Source: Paramacrobiotus metropolitanus (taxonomy: Eukaryota; Tardigrada; Eutardigrada; Parachela; Macrobiotidae). From it: a stretch of 64,000 bases of DNA. Below, piece after piece: positions 29,288 to 41,663 of the stretch; the first letter of the stretch is position 1, and every line of letters starts with the position of its first letter. The notes beneath the pieces were generated by a model, which worked only from the letters and a program-made list of their open reading frames with translations, had not been told where the DNA came from and searched no databases. Made by a program: the position numbers and the translations under genes. The stretch spans positions 620,001-684,000 of the forward strand of contig NW_026570236.1 of NCBI RefSeq assembly GCF_019649055.1. Reading direction: 5' to 3'.

Positions 29288-32200
29288 ATGCATAACGGCA
29301 CCGTCAGCCTGTCCAGTAACCCCCCGACCATGGTGCTGCCGCCCAGTCTGCTGGGGCAGCAACCCCCGCAGGACACCAGCAGCGCCGGGGGCACAGGCAG
29401 CAGTAGTCAGAGTGACAGTGCCGTGGCGGATGTCCACTGTGTGGTGTGCCAGCAGTCCCTGTTCGTCAAGGATATGACGCCGCCGCGCCAACAGAAACCC
29501 TGGAAGTGCAATGGCTGTCAGCAGTGGTTCACGGTGAAGTCCAGTGCCAAACGCCATGTGGTCAATGTCCACAAGGACCGGGTGTGCCGGGATTGTGGGG
29601 AGCGGGGGATGGGCGGGGAGGGCGTGGCCAGTGGGGGCAAGGGGGCCGGGACGACCGGGGGGATGAATGATATGATGCACATGCATCAACAAGGTACGGA
29701 CATGAGGGAATTCCCCAGGGAATTATGAAGATTAATGGCGTCAGCTGTTCCATTGTTTTTGTACTGGGATGTTCAGTGGTCACTTTTTCATTTGATTTCA
29801 ACGCCACCCTTTAAAATGTTTGCAGCTTATTTTTCTCAGACTTAAATTAGTTTCAATTTAACGTGAAAACCGGATCCTGATTTAGTCTTTAACATAAACC
29901 TTTAACAGTTAAAGCCATTTAACGCCCAAGCGTTAAATGACGTTAACGCAGAGCGAGCTCACGTGTCTTGGCAACCATGGTTGCATCCTTCAGAATGCTT
30001 CCAGGGCCACTTTGCCACGTACACGCAGTTTCACGGCCAGAAAAATTCGCAAATTTTAAATTCGCAAACCTTTAAAGGACCTTATTTATCATGCCGCGTA
30101 AAAAGGCGCAACGTCTTAGAAGTTCAGTGTCGGAACCAGAAGTAGAAATGGCATCTCCAGCACGTAAATCTAATAGAGGGAAACGCCCAACCCAGCTTGA
30201 TTCACTGACCGAATCCATCTCGAATCTACAAAGCCAGATGACCGCATTAATGGACAAGCAACGGGTGGTGGCCCCCATGCCCCATGTTCAACAGTTTTTT
30301 CCTCCTTTAGTTGATCTGGTGGGCACTAATACCCAAGTGAACTCACCCGCCCGTCCACCAGCATACATGGCTCTACCTGCAATGGAGAATTCGATCCTGA
30401 AGACGCTCTCAGATCGGCGAGCATTCGTTCATCTTAACAAACTGCAGCCAAACAATCGCGATTTTGACACATCTAATGAACGGACGGTATTTGTGTCTGA
30501 CGCTGAGGGAAAGTTGGTTCCCTCTGTTGCTCCACCCGCTCGTCGAAAAATTGAAAGTTTCCTGTCGTGGTTGGAGGCGTTTCTGCTCTTCGCTCGTTTC
30601 AGAACGTTTGTTTTTTCGCATATATTGAGATAATCCGTGGTTTGTCCGTATCGCGCCCATTGTTTATCTGGCTTGAATACGATCGCCGTTTCCGGGAGAA
30701 AATGACCTTCCCAGATGTAGCTGAGTTGGCCTGGTTTTCTGAAGATTCTGCAATTATGGCTGATGTGGTGCGCTCTGTACCTTTAAGCGATAACTCTAGC
30801 CAGTTGTTAGCCACCGCTGTTCATGCATCCACAACTCCTGCAACTTCCGGAATTCCCCCCTTCGGTTGCTTTATATGCAAGGATCCTTTTCACTACGCCA
30901 ACCTTTGCCCACAGCGCGCCGGGGTGAGCCCTACTGGTTCCGGTAGCCCTACCATTCCCAGCCTGAGCACTTCTTCTACACAAAGCCTCGCAACTCCGCA
31001 GCAAGTTTCGCGCAGTCCTCGCCCTGTTATCTGTCGAGACTATAATAATGGCCGTTGTGCAACGCCCTGCCCGCACCACCGGATACACGTCTGCGAGCAG
31101 TGTTACGATACAACACACATTCGTGGTTTTCATCAAATGAATTCTGTCTAGATTCTTGTTCGTTGCGCTTTCTTTATCGAGTTTGCAATTATTTCTCAAA
31201 TTATTTTGCTAAATTTAATTATTAACCCAATTTTTTCTTTGCAGTCCTCCTGTGTGCCTCCGCGCGGTTGGGGGTTGCCTGTCGGTTTGAGGGTGTCCGG
31301 CGCGGCTTGTATCATAACCTGGGTGACCGACGGCACCCTTCAGCGTGTCGTCTGGACATCGCTCAGGCTGATCACTTGCCCCGGCATCCTCAGGCGGCAA
31401 CTTTCGGTCGTGAGCGAGCTCATAAGCGTTAAAGCCATTTAACGCCCAAGCGTTAAATGACGTTAACGCAGAGCGAGCTCACGTGTCTTGGCAACCATGG
31501 TTGCATCCTTCAGAATGCTTCCAGGGCCACTTTGCCACGTACACGCAGTTTCACGGCCAGAAAAATTCGCAACCCTCCCGCCCGCCCGTTTATGCGCATT
31601 GTATTGTATCTCAACGTTGTTCGGTGTTTTATCTCGTGTTTTTCTTTCTCATACTGCTTGTACCAATTCGATTTCAATAAAGGGGTGTCCGGCGCGGCTT
31701 GTATCATAACCTGGGTGACCGACGGCACCCTTCAGCGTGTCGTCTGGACATCGCTCAGGCTGATCACTTGCCCCGGCATCCTCAGGCGGCAACTTTCGGT
31801 CGTGAGCGAGCTCATAAGCGTTAACTGCATTATTAGAAAATCCAGTTATAAATCGCGGCACATGCATTACTGCACCGTCTGCACGTAAGCTGTAAAATTG
31901 AAAAAAATGAAAAACTATTACGTTTATTGAAATTACTACAATAAATAATAAAATTAATACGATGAATTACCGCGCATTACAACACGTAAGCTGTAAACTG
32001 GGAGTAATGAAAAATTACTACAGTATTATTAAGATTATTATGAGTACGTAATATTAAAGTTATGATAATTTAATTGACAATAATCATTCGCACGTTGGAT
32101 TAATACGAAAGTTGCAACTATGTGTTATAGAAATTGGTAACCGCTTGCAGGAATTTGCACGGAATATGTTTTGCAAATAATGGGTGTTATTCTGATTTCT

Positions 32201-34567
32201 TCCAGTCGCCTCGCACAATCTTGATGGAAATTTTCGGTTTGCAGTTGTGCCAGAACCCAGTCAGCCGACCTTCATGTCCAATCGTTCGGCGTCTATGATC
32301 GCCGACCCCACCGAACACCAGCAGAAAGTGTACATCCAGGCCAGCCAGCCGACGCACATCCAGATCCAACCGACCGCTCAACACCCGGCCGGGACCACCC
32401 TGACCATCCACGACACGCACGACCTGCAGGCCGATCTGGCCCTGCTCTCCCTGATGCTGGCCAACAATCTCGACCTGAAGACTATGGATGCCATCATCAT
32501 GTTGCTCAACAGCGGGCGGGATTTCTCCAAAATCAAAAACGCCGCCCACTGGCTGGAGCGGTTGGGACGCGGGGCGGCGGTCAATGTGGCCACGCATTGT
32601 AATGTGTGTAAACGGCCGGCCACACAAGCCTGCCTCAACTCCGGGCATCAGACGCACAGTGCGCCTGTTCTGGCCGCACATCCGGTTGTAAAAAGTAAGA
32701 ATTTTTTTCATGGTTGTGTTTCAGTAATAAATAATATTATAAAATGAAATCATAAAGTTTTTATGAGATAATGAATAAGTAAATAAATTATAACAAAGAT
32801 AATATTAAATAAATAAGTAAGATATGCAATAATAAAAAATTAATAATAAAGAGAACATTAAATAAATGAATAAAAATATATAATAATAATTAAATAATGG
32901 CGATGATAATATATATTATTAATAAAATAATACTAATTTTAATCGTAATTGAACTGATTATTTGGCTCTTTGCAGCAGTGCCGCAGATGCAGAATTCCGT
33001 GGCATCGGTGGCGTCTGTGCCTTCTCTGAGTCCGTTCCCAGGAGGAACGGTGATCGGGATCTTCGATGCCAGTGGACAGCTTCTGCCCACTAATTCAATT
33101 CCTATGGCGGCGACTTCAGTGGTGACCGGTTCGGTAAGTGTTGGTTATTCATTGTTGTCTGTTGAAGTTGGAAGAACAAGTGTACTTGTCGGTGTTTGCA
33201 TTATTGGACGATTGCTTCACTGGTATTCACTTGTATCTCATTGATATTGCAGCAAGCCCCCCAGCCAGTCGCCCAAGCACAGGCCACGCCGAAGAAAGCC
33301 AAATCCCGAAAGAAGCGCCCTGCTGCAGCCAACGCCCCGAATGGTCCGCCACGGGAAATACCAGCGACCCCGACAACGCCCCACACCGGAAACAAGGTGA
33401 GCAGTTCGAGTGTATTTCGCTCGTTTGGTTTACGTTCTGATTTACGCGCATTTGTACGGTGTTAGGTGGGATCTCTGGCGACGTCCTGGAAGGCCATTGC
33501 GCGGAACAATCTCTACAGTCTTCACACTCCTCAAGAGCTTCTTGGACTGTGTGTGGTGGGACGTCGGGTGGATAAGACCGTGGATACTGGACTGCAGCCG
33601 ATGGACACGGAAAAGCGCCGCGTCATTGCAGGTACCGTATGCGTACTAAAGAGTGAATAAATTTTCCTTGAGTTTGCTTGCTCCCCAAATTTTTGGAAAA
33701 ATTGGTTCATACAGTTCAGTCATTTCAAAAGTTTTCGTTAATAATTTGTCTAGCTATGGTGATCTGTGGGGATCGTCGGGCGCGGATAAGCCACTGTACT
33801 ACGAAGAACGAAGACGTACTTCAGTAGGGTGTTACGTGTTCAACCTTGTCAGTCACGACGCGATTTCTTTTACAAACAGTTTTTTTGTTTTTCAGTATTT
33901 TCCACGTTATTAAAGTTTTAATAAAGTAGTAGATCCTAGGTGGCTTCGAAAGTCTTAGCATATTGCTAAGCATAAAGTTAATACTTTAAATAAAGTGCGG
34001 TACATCAACGTATCTGTGAATGTGGTGCTTATGTATGTACTTACTTAATAGATGTAGATACTAAGATATGTGAAGTAAAGAGTTTTTATTTGAAGAAATG
34101 TTTAATAATGAGTTATAATTTGATTGTAAATGAGTTTTGACATTTGTACTTTAGATGATGAGTATTTTTAATTGTTGTTAATAAAATTAATTTGTACTGC
34201 AGCCGGTGGATGCACGAGGATTGAGGTCGAATTTGAGAGAATTACAAACAAATATTCTTTGATCTTTGCAGAAGCGGTAGCCAATCACTGCAACAACGTG
34301 GGCATCCCCATTCCCAGTGAGACGCAGATCAACCATTTCATGTCGCAGATCCTGTGCGATCTCCGCCGCAAAGAGTCATTACAGGCCACCGGTCAGACGC
34401 CCACCCGCAAGAAGATAAAGAAGGAGGAAGCCGCCGCCGCCGCGGCGACGACCCCCTCATCCACGCCGACAACGAGCAGCACCACACCCGCGGGCATCAC
34501 CATGGTGGAGCCGCAGCCCCCGCCGTCGCTCTCCATCAAGCACGAAAGCATGAGCCTGCTGCCGTGA
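29288..34567 (+). CDS. nuclear protein with a zinc finger and probable BEN-like domain
   Basis: Six exons: 29288-29693, 32245-32694, 32976-33133, 33253-33396, 33466-33631 and 34272-34567, giving 539 aa with consistent phases. The first exon holds a Ser/Gln-rich lead, then Cys/His pairs (CVVC, then CNGC..., H...H, then CRDC), suggesting one or two zinc-binding modules of C2H2-like form. Exon 2 has a helical Leu-rich segment and another CNVC motif. The fourth exon is Lys/Pro-rich and basic (KAKSRKKRP, a nuclear signal). Exon 5 into 6 (LHTPQELLGLCVVGRR... to ..INHFMSQILCDLRRK) fits the BEN pattern of DNA-binding or corepressor proteins by helix spacing; this is inference. The tail is poly-Ala, Thr and Ser. 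The 2.5-kb intron 1 contains a retroelement. I do not recognise an orthologue; a transcriptional regulator is likely. Confidence 0.82.
29908..30052 (+). repeat. split repeat A1
   Basis: This is a 145-bp direct repeat, with an apparently identical copy at 31428-31572. It begins GTTAAAGCCATTTAACGCCC and ends AAAAATTCGCAA. Confidence 0.85.
30091..31151 (+). pseudogene. gag-like ORF of the DIRS-like element, broken by a frameshift
   Basis: An open frame starts at ATG 30091 (basic N-terminus, then a heptad-like segment SISNLQSQMTALMDKQ) and reads to 30633. Homologous-looking sequence continues in another frame from about 30600 to the stop at 31151. The join falls near the tryptophan-rich segment around 30570-30620, implying an indel or programmed shift there. 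The second half has ICKDPFHYANLC and a terminal CRDYNNGRC..CPHHRIHVCEQC Cys/His array, like the C-terminus of DIRS-type gag proteins. No protease or polymerase follows. I infer a capsid/nucleocapsid-type role from family resemblance. Confidence 0.65.
31291..31432 (+). repeat. split repeat B1
   Basis: This is a 142-bp direct repeat starting GGGTGTCCGGCGCGGC, duplicated at 31683-31824. Its last five bases (GTTAA) are also the first five of repeat A2. Confidence 0.85.
31428..31572 (+). repeat. split repeat A2
   Basis: This is the second copy of the 145-bp repeat A1 (offset 1520 bp). It directly follows B1, giving the B-A junction expected of split-direct-repeat elements. Confidence 0.85.
31676..31681 (+). 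promoter_or_regulatory. AATAAA inside the element, just before repeat B2
   Basis: A polyadenylation-type hexamer lies at the end of the 110-bp spacer between A2 and B2, downstream of a T-rich stretch. It may serve the element's own transcript. Confidence 0.35.
31683..31824 (+). repeat. split repeat B2
   Basis: This is the second copy of the 142-bp repeat B1 (offset 392 bp) and forms the right boundary of the element. GTTAA at 31820-31824 matches the GTTAA at the left boundary (29908-29912). Confidence 0.85.
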
Positions 34568-36472
34568 AATGCTGCTTGCGGACGAAGAGCATGATGTGTG
34601 CAGTTGGAATTACGCCCCAATGTTTGTTGAGAGAAGTTGTATTTGTTGGTACATATGCTATTCTGGACAGTTTAATTATTTAAACGCGCGCTTTTTTTTA
34701 TTAACGCCGGTGTATAATTAATCCCCGCTTGGTCTGCCCATACGCCATGTGCCCGTTTGTATAAGTGGTTCTTCTTGCACTGTATAGATCCGGCATTGCG
34801 GTGTGTGTTCCATACTGTTTTTAAGGATGCAGTACAGTTTTGTCTCTTTTGTGATTATTAACCTTCGGTGGAATGAGTGAAGTTTTTGTTTTTGTGGAAT
34901 GATGTTTTCCAGTTTTTCCCCCTTTAATTATTTTCTGCGGAATGATTGCTTTTTTGCGCTTTTTGTTGGATTGGATTTCTGTTGGCTGGAATCAGCTACA
35001 ATTATTGGCATTTGTTGCGCGCCTTTATTCGACTTTGAACAATTTTGAATGAAAATTTAAAGAAATTTCATGAATCACGTCGCAAGCTCTAGGTGTTCAT
35101 TAACGATAAGCACTGTAACTAGAAGTGGGCTTACTTACACGTTATAATGTTAGCAAAGTTTACACACTGCTCACCGGTCCGTGCTGGTTGCTGAATAGTA
35201 CCCCGCAACATCATTGCACATTTTCTACTCAAACCGGAGAAAAAATTGCAAACTGTTTCTATCGGTAGTGTTGCATTGGTGGGTACGTAATTATTTTCTT
35301 ACTTCTCAACCGAACTGTAAGCCACATTTATGCGTCGACAAACGTGTTGACGTTATGTAAGGACACTTACAATTAGGACAGTAAGGTTACAGTACCTTTA
35401 AATTGGCTATAATAATACCTAGTGAATCAGTAGTGGTTCCATCATGTAATGAGAATATTTGGAAAAATCCGTGTAATTGTTGTAATCCTAAACATAAAAA
35501 AGCTGATTTCAAAAATTTAAATGGAATCAAGTACTAAATCAACCAAATTGTGTAATAGTGGGATTACTGATCACGCGTGCTTTTTGAATGTTGCAACCCC
35601 AGATGGCCTGATGGGAGCTAGCAACCACTACACTACGTTTCCCACCTCAAAGTTACTACGGAGTACGGACGTGTGTGAAACTGTAGTCTGTACTCCATGA
35701 TAGCCGTGGTCGGAAAGATCGAAAGATCCGACTGCGTGCATTTCCGGTTATAGCATGCACTTCTATTGCGACATTTAAAAGTGTTGAATAGATACTAATT
35801 ACTCAATGAAAAAAGTAAAGATGCAGACGCCATGCAGAAGTCACGGATGCCGTTTTGGAACTTCTAGTCTTATATTTTGTGGAATGCCGGCTACAGAGCG
35901 ATGGGACCACCACTGCAATTCCACTTCCATTGGAATGCATGTTGATGAGTTGGCCTGCGAGAAACTGTAATTGTGCCAACGCGAAATTTGAGCTGGCGAG
36001 CCGGATCGAAAGGCAAACACATTTTCACCATGTTATCGGTTTTTTTGCTTTGTTGATTCTCTGGCTAATTCTTTTTCTTCTGCTCCCTTTTATCACCAGT
36101 AATAATTCCTGTCGAATCTCTTGAATGCACGCGGAACTCGGGACGGCACGTACTGACGTCTCATGGATGCGAAACCGCAGTGTTATCGTTTGTAATTCTC
36201 GTTGAACAGCAGTGAAGATCGTCTCAGTCAGAATCTGTCAGTTTCCACAAGGTGAGAATGCTGCAAAACCATGGTTTGCAAGCTTCTGTTTATGCAGATG
36301 ATTTTAAGATCCATGAGCATCACCATCAGCGACGTGATTTGCACTGTGCTGACGTTTGACAAGTCGATTGACAGTCAGAAGATGAAAATATGGTGTTTTT
36401 AAATTTTGCAGTTTCGTTGGTGTTTCGCGCTCCGCAGTCCGTATTCCCTTATCAGTATTTTCGACTGCAAAC
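34568..36472. other. intergenic region between the zinc-finger/BEN gene and STT3B
   Basis: This 1.9-kb spacer holds the T-rich 3' UTR of the upstream gene and the STT3B promoter. An 89-codon open frame at 35855-36124 ends in a hydrophobic stretch, but it shows no homology or coding bias that I can support. No repeats stand out. Confidence 0.4.
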
Positions 36473-39400
36473 ATGGCAAAAATCACGGAGGTGGAAGAGA
36501 GCAGTCCGGAGGAATCGCACACCAAGCCGGCCAGCAGTGAAGTGGCCAAGAAGACGAAACGGCCGCTGATCGCCGGGAAAGTGGGTTTTTTGGCGCTCTT
36601 CCCGATACTGGTGCTGGCGTTAGCGTGGATTGTCGGATTCTGCTCACGTCTGTTTGCGGTGGTGCGGTTTGAAGCCATTATCCATGAGTTTGACCCGTGG
36701 TTCAATTATCGCGCCACGCACTACATGGTGAAGAACGGGTTTTATAATTTTCTAAACTGGTTCGATGAGCGTGCCTGGTATCCGCTGGGACGCATCGTTG
36801 GAGGCACGGTAAGGTTGAAACATCAAACATGTTTTATATTATTAATTCCCTGCAAGAATATAGTCTTTTTATACACTTTGCTTTTTTTCCGGAAGTTATT
36901 TCCTGTTTCTAGCAGCTTTTGTGGGGCATGTACATGTCTAATTTATGTTCTGAAAATTTTCCCGTGTTAGCGTTTTTGTGGGGGTAGGTAATTTTCGTTG
37001 CCGCTGTTCGTGATTCTGTCATGTAGCTCAGCAGATCTGCAATTCTCTAAAATTTCGCGCATAAAACACTGTTATAGACTTATAGTTACTTTGCTAATTA
37101 AAAAGATAAGTAAGGGTTGTCGAAAATCTGACAGCTGAAACAACCATTTTTCGAAAAAAACATTTTTTGGACAACTGTTGAAGATTTTTTTTAAAGAAAA
37201 TAAATCGAACATGTACTTTATTCTGTACTCGTACTTATCATAAGTAATTAACTGAAATAGTAAATATCATAGTGCAGTGTTTCGTAGCGCACTTTTCGAG
37301 CTATTTCTGTCTCGTTGTCAGTGATAAATATGACGCACGATGTGATTATGAAGGAAATTATTAATTAATATTTACAGTTTTTAGCTTTTTACTGGTTTAT
37401 TCCTATCGCATGGCGTTGAACTTTGTCGTCTTGTCGGATAATTTATTTTTATGAGCAATAATAATATGTATTATTATGTTCAGGTGTATCCCGGTTTGAT
37501 GATAACATCCGGCGCCATTCATTACGCGCTGAGTCTGTTGAACATTCCCGTCCATATTCGTGATATTTGTGTCTTTCTGGCACCCATATTCAGTGGCCTG
37601 ACAGCCATTGCTACATTTTTATTGACCCGGGAGTTATGGAGCACGGGAGCGGGACTGTTTGCTGCCTGCTTTATCGCCATTGTGCCTGGATACATTTCCC
37701 GATCAGTGGCCGGTTCTTATGATAATGAAGGCATCGCCATTTTTGCTCTTATATTTGTTTATTATTTATGGGTAAGACGCTGATTATTTACTGGCACTTT
37801 TGCGCATAGCTAAAGTTTTCCTAATTTAGCAGCACTATGTGACAATGATTTTCATTTGATATTATTATTATACTTAATTAACGATGTTATTTTTGAATGA
37901 AAACAAATTTAGTACAGCACAAATTTAGTCGCCCGAGTATCGAACAGCATTCGCGGTACCATAAGCAAAATTAATTTTTCTCAGCGCGATATATACGCCT
38001 GTTTTAACACTGAATTAGCTCGTTATTAACTATAAAAGTTCCATTTTGATATTGTCTGCGTAAACACTTGCAGTTTTAATTAGAGATGCAATTTGGCTTT
38101 CCGCTTCGAGTTTGGCTAATTACTTTTGACGTTCCCTGCGGACTCACGCATTATATGTGCTGTGTGTACTGACAGGTCAAGAGTGTCTCCACGGGATCCG
38201 TCTACTGGTCGGCCCTGAGCGCCCTGGCCTATTTCTACATGGTATCCGCCTGGGGTGGCTACGTGTTCATCATCAACCTCATCCCGCTGCACGTCTTTGT
38301 CCTGCTGCTGATGGGCCGCTTCACCAGCCGCATCTACGTGGCCTACTCCACCTTCTTCATCCTGGGCCTGATCCTGTCCATGCAGATCCCCTTTGTCGGC
38401 TTCCAGCCCATCCGCACCAGCGAGCATATGGCCGCCGCGGGCGTTTTTGCCCTGCTGCAGGCCTACGCCTTCCTGAAGTACATCCAGCGTTTCCAGAAGC
38501 ACATTAATCTGTGGCTGCTGGCGGGCGGCGCGGCCGGGGCGGTGTTCGCGGTGGTGGTGGGCCTCACGGCGCTGGGATATATTGCTCCGTGGAGCGGGCG
38601 GTTCTACAGTCTGTGGGATACCGGGTATGCCAAGATCCACATCCCCATTATTGCGTCGGTTAGCGAGCATCAACCGACCACTTGGGTGAGTGTCAACTGG
38701 ATTTAGTGTACGAACGAATCTGTCAGGAATAGTGTTGACGTTAAACTTAATTAGCATTTAGTAGAAAAGACTAATTTCTGTAGTGTCTATCACAAAGCTC
38801 TTACGTTGGAAAAAGAAGGTGGTTCGTAGAAAAATGGCTTTGGTTGCATTTGCCTGTCAGGCTAATTGGTTCCTTAATGCTTTTTGTAGCGAAAACAGTG
38901 GGATATTTTGATGTTGACATATTTTTCGGTTTCGAATACACTATTTTCGTACTGCTGTTTACTAAATAATTGTATTTTATTTTGACGTCTGTACACCCAA
39001 GCACTTACACTGATAGAAGAAAGAAATTTCGTAGGTTAATGGCTCTGGTTGTTGGAACCTTCATGGCTTGTGTGTCGTTATTTGACATTGCCTTAGATTT
39101 TAGTGTGAACTTTTGGATGTTTTTCGTTTTTAAAATATAGATAGTATCTTGCTCATATAAAGACCTAAATACTGACCGTAAATGGAACAGGTAGCTTCGC
39201 GCCGGTTTCGCGGTAGTTTTAATTACGGCGCATCATCGTGAAAATTACTTCCTCAATGAGTTTTCTTGTTTTACGCTTGGTCGTAAAATTGCCGTATCGA
39301 GTATCTGGTGCACTCCTGATATTGGCACGATGGGGATAATATTTTTCTCAATATTTACATAATCGATCGCCAGCTATGTCAGTCGGCGGATCCTTGATTG

Positions 39401-41663
39401 CCAGTTGTAATGAGGGTCACGGGGATCGCCGGCTGTCACAAGCCATCATTCACGAGAGAATGCCGACACATTTGATGTAAGCCACATTGTAATTGTCATC
39501 ACTGGGGTCTGTGTTGTAGACATCCTTCTTCTTCGATCTACATGTGCTGGTGTGTTTGTATCCGGTGGGAGCCTACTACTGCATCAAGAACATCAACGAT
39601 GTTAGGGTGTTCATTGTGCTGTACGCCGCCACGGCGTCCTACTTTGCCGGTGTGATGATTCGGTTGATGCTGACGCTGACGCCGGTCGTGTGTATCCTGG
39701 CTGGAATTGCGCTGTCGCAGGTAAAAACATGCAAGAAAATTTGGGCTTTGCATCGAATGAGGAATTAAAGCTAAAAAAACCGTTTTGGTTAGTATGTACT
39801 TCTGTTTATTAGTTCACTTATTTTCCCGGATGTATTACTATTTCGCATTCGCCTAACTTTTACAGCGATTGGGAATTAACTAGCTTCGTACTACGTAGTG
39901 GCATGCGCATTGTAGCGTCAAATTCGTAGTGTGTTGGCTATTGGACTCGCCTGCCGTTGATGGCAATTAGGCTGTTAGTAATTAAAACACATTTACCGGT
40001 TGCAAACAGTTTTTTACGTAAATGTACAAAATTATCGTTTTTCTCAATATTTTTCCTTTTTGTTTAGGTCATGGACAGTTACTTGATGGGAATTGACGGC
40101 TCAGCCGGGGCATCCACCACCGACACGACCGTGTCGGAAGCCAGCTCATCGAAGAAATCCAAGGACCGGACCAAGAGTATGTTCGATGAGGCCGGCAAGG
40201 CGCAGAAGACGCCGGCTGCTGCTCAACTGGGCGAGAATGATCCCACCGGGATTGGTATCAGTGTTCGAAACATTGTCACGGGGATCATCTGCATCCTGCT
40301 TGTGCTGTTCGCGGTCCATTGCACCTGGGTGACATCCAACGCCTACAGTTCACCCAGTATCGTGCTGGCCACGTACGGACATGATGGAAGTCGGAATATT
40401 CTGGATGATTTCCGGGAAGCTTATTATTGGTTGTGGCAGAATACGGAAGAGAAGGCGACTGTTATGAGCTGGTGAGACAGTTACAACGAGATCCGGATTC
40501 TGGTTTACAAATGCGAGCTTGTGTGTTGTTTGACGTGTTCCAGGCAAATGTGGTCTCTGGTTTTGAGCGGTTGATGACTTTTGAGATTTGCGTAATTGCT
40601 GTAGATAGATATCTGCCATATTACCTGATATACTGTTTTTTTTTCACGCGTTACAACGATAGCCATACGCTAAATATTATTGCTTTTAGTACGGTAGATA
40701 AGTAGGAAGCCGTACATTTAGCGTATGTATGTAGATTCCGTAGTGCACGGGCACATTGATACGCAACATCATTGATTTGGCTTCGCTTATATTGTGCTGA
40801 AAAGATTTGTGAATTATTTCCAACTATTTTTTTTCGAAATCTGATAGTTTTTAATTTAAATAGAGTGGCCAGACACTTTTGTGTCCTATTTTGCCGTACA
40901 AAATTTGGGACTTGTATGGGCATGTTATAATTACTGCTCTGACCGTTATGTACAGTACAATTGTATGTTAGTACACGTTTTGCTGAAGCCGAGGCGTATC
41001 TGTATAGTTTTCCATGATAAATTGCGGAACTTTACTGCTTGTAGGTGGGATTATGGCTATCAGATAGCGGGAATGGGCAATAGGACGACAATAGTTGATA
41101 ACAACACGTGGAACAACAGTCACATTGCTCTCGTTGGAAAAGCTATGTCCTCCAACGAAACCGCCGCGTACAAGATCATGCGCGAACTGGACGTGGACTA
41201 CGTGCTGGTGATCTTCGGTGGCATCATCGGCTATTCCGGCGACGACATCAACAAATTCCTGTGGATGGTGCGCATCGCCGAGGGCGAACATCCGGCCGAG
41301 ATCCGCGAGACGGACTACTTCTCGCCCGACGGGCATTTCCGCGTGGACAGCGGTGGATCGAAGACGCTGCTGAATTGTCTGATGTACAAACTGTCGTATT
41401 ATCGTTTTGGGGAAATTCAGCTAGGACACCGACAGCCATTCGGATATGATCGGGCGCGCGGCGTGGAAATCGGCAATAAAGATATTAAATTGGAGCATCT
41501 GGAAGAAGCGTTCACTAGTGAGCACTGGTTGGTGAGAATTTACAAAGTGAAGAAGGAGAAGAATCACCAGGCTGTGGGGAAGCGAGTGGCGAAGGTGCGA
41601 AGGGTTATTACGCAGAAGAGCGCCAGGAGACAAGAGGGCGTGCTGAAGAAGGCCAAGGAGTGA
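36473..41663 (+). CDS. STT3B: oligosaccharyltransferase catalytic subunit STT3B
   Basis: Six exons: 36473-36808, 37484-37771, 38176-38685, 39520-39720, 40068-40471 and 41045-41663, giving 785 aa with consistent phases. STT3 is the multi-pass ER membrane enzyme that transfers the lipid-linked glycan to Asn in N-X-S/T sites. Seen: [10 protein letters not shown] with the catalytic Asp74; the second acidic motif in [19 protein letters not shown] at the end of exon 3 (residues 369-378); the hallmark WWDYG (580-584) followed by [10 protein letters not shown]; and the DxxK-type [10 protein letters not shown] dozen or so hydrophobic segments precede the lumenal C-terminal domain, which ends in a Lys/Arg-rich tail. 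DPWFNYR (rather than DPYFNYR), a TRELW segment and the longer N-terminus favour STT3B over STT3A. Downstream, its 3' end is duplicated at 44495-44680. Confidence 0.97.

Larger units (their letters stand above)
29908..31824 (+). mobile_element. non-autonomous DIRS/PAT-like retroelement with split direct repeats
   Basis: The order is A1 (29908-30052), a gag-like region (30091-31151), B1 (31291-31432), A2 (31428-31572), a 110-bp unique spacer, and B2 (31683-31824). A1 and A2 (145 bp) appear identical, as do B1 and B2 (142 bp). B1 and A2 abut, sharing GTTAA. Split direct repeats of A-body-B-A-B form are the hallmark of PAT/Ngaro-type tyrosine-recombinase retroelements. The gag-like ORF has the DIRS-style segment WLEAF ... 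WLEYDRRFREK and a C-terminal Cys/His cluster. No reverse transcriptase or recombinase is present, so it is non-autonomous. An alternative is two tandem copies of one short element, the second internally deleted, both flanked by GTTAA. It sits in intron 1 of the zinc-finger/BEN gene, on the same strand. Confidence 0.75.

Noticed and set aside
35855-36124. 89-codon plus-strand frame ending in a hydrophobic segment
   Set aside because: It starts and ends without promoter or splice context, has no homology I can see, and such frames are expected by chance in 1.9 kb.
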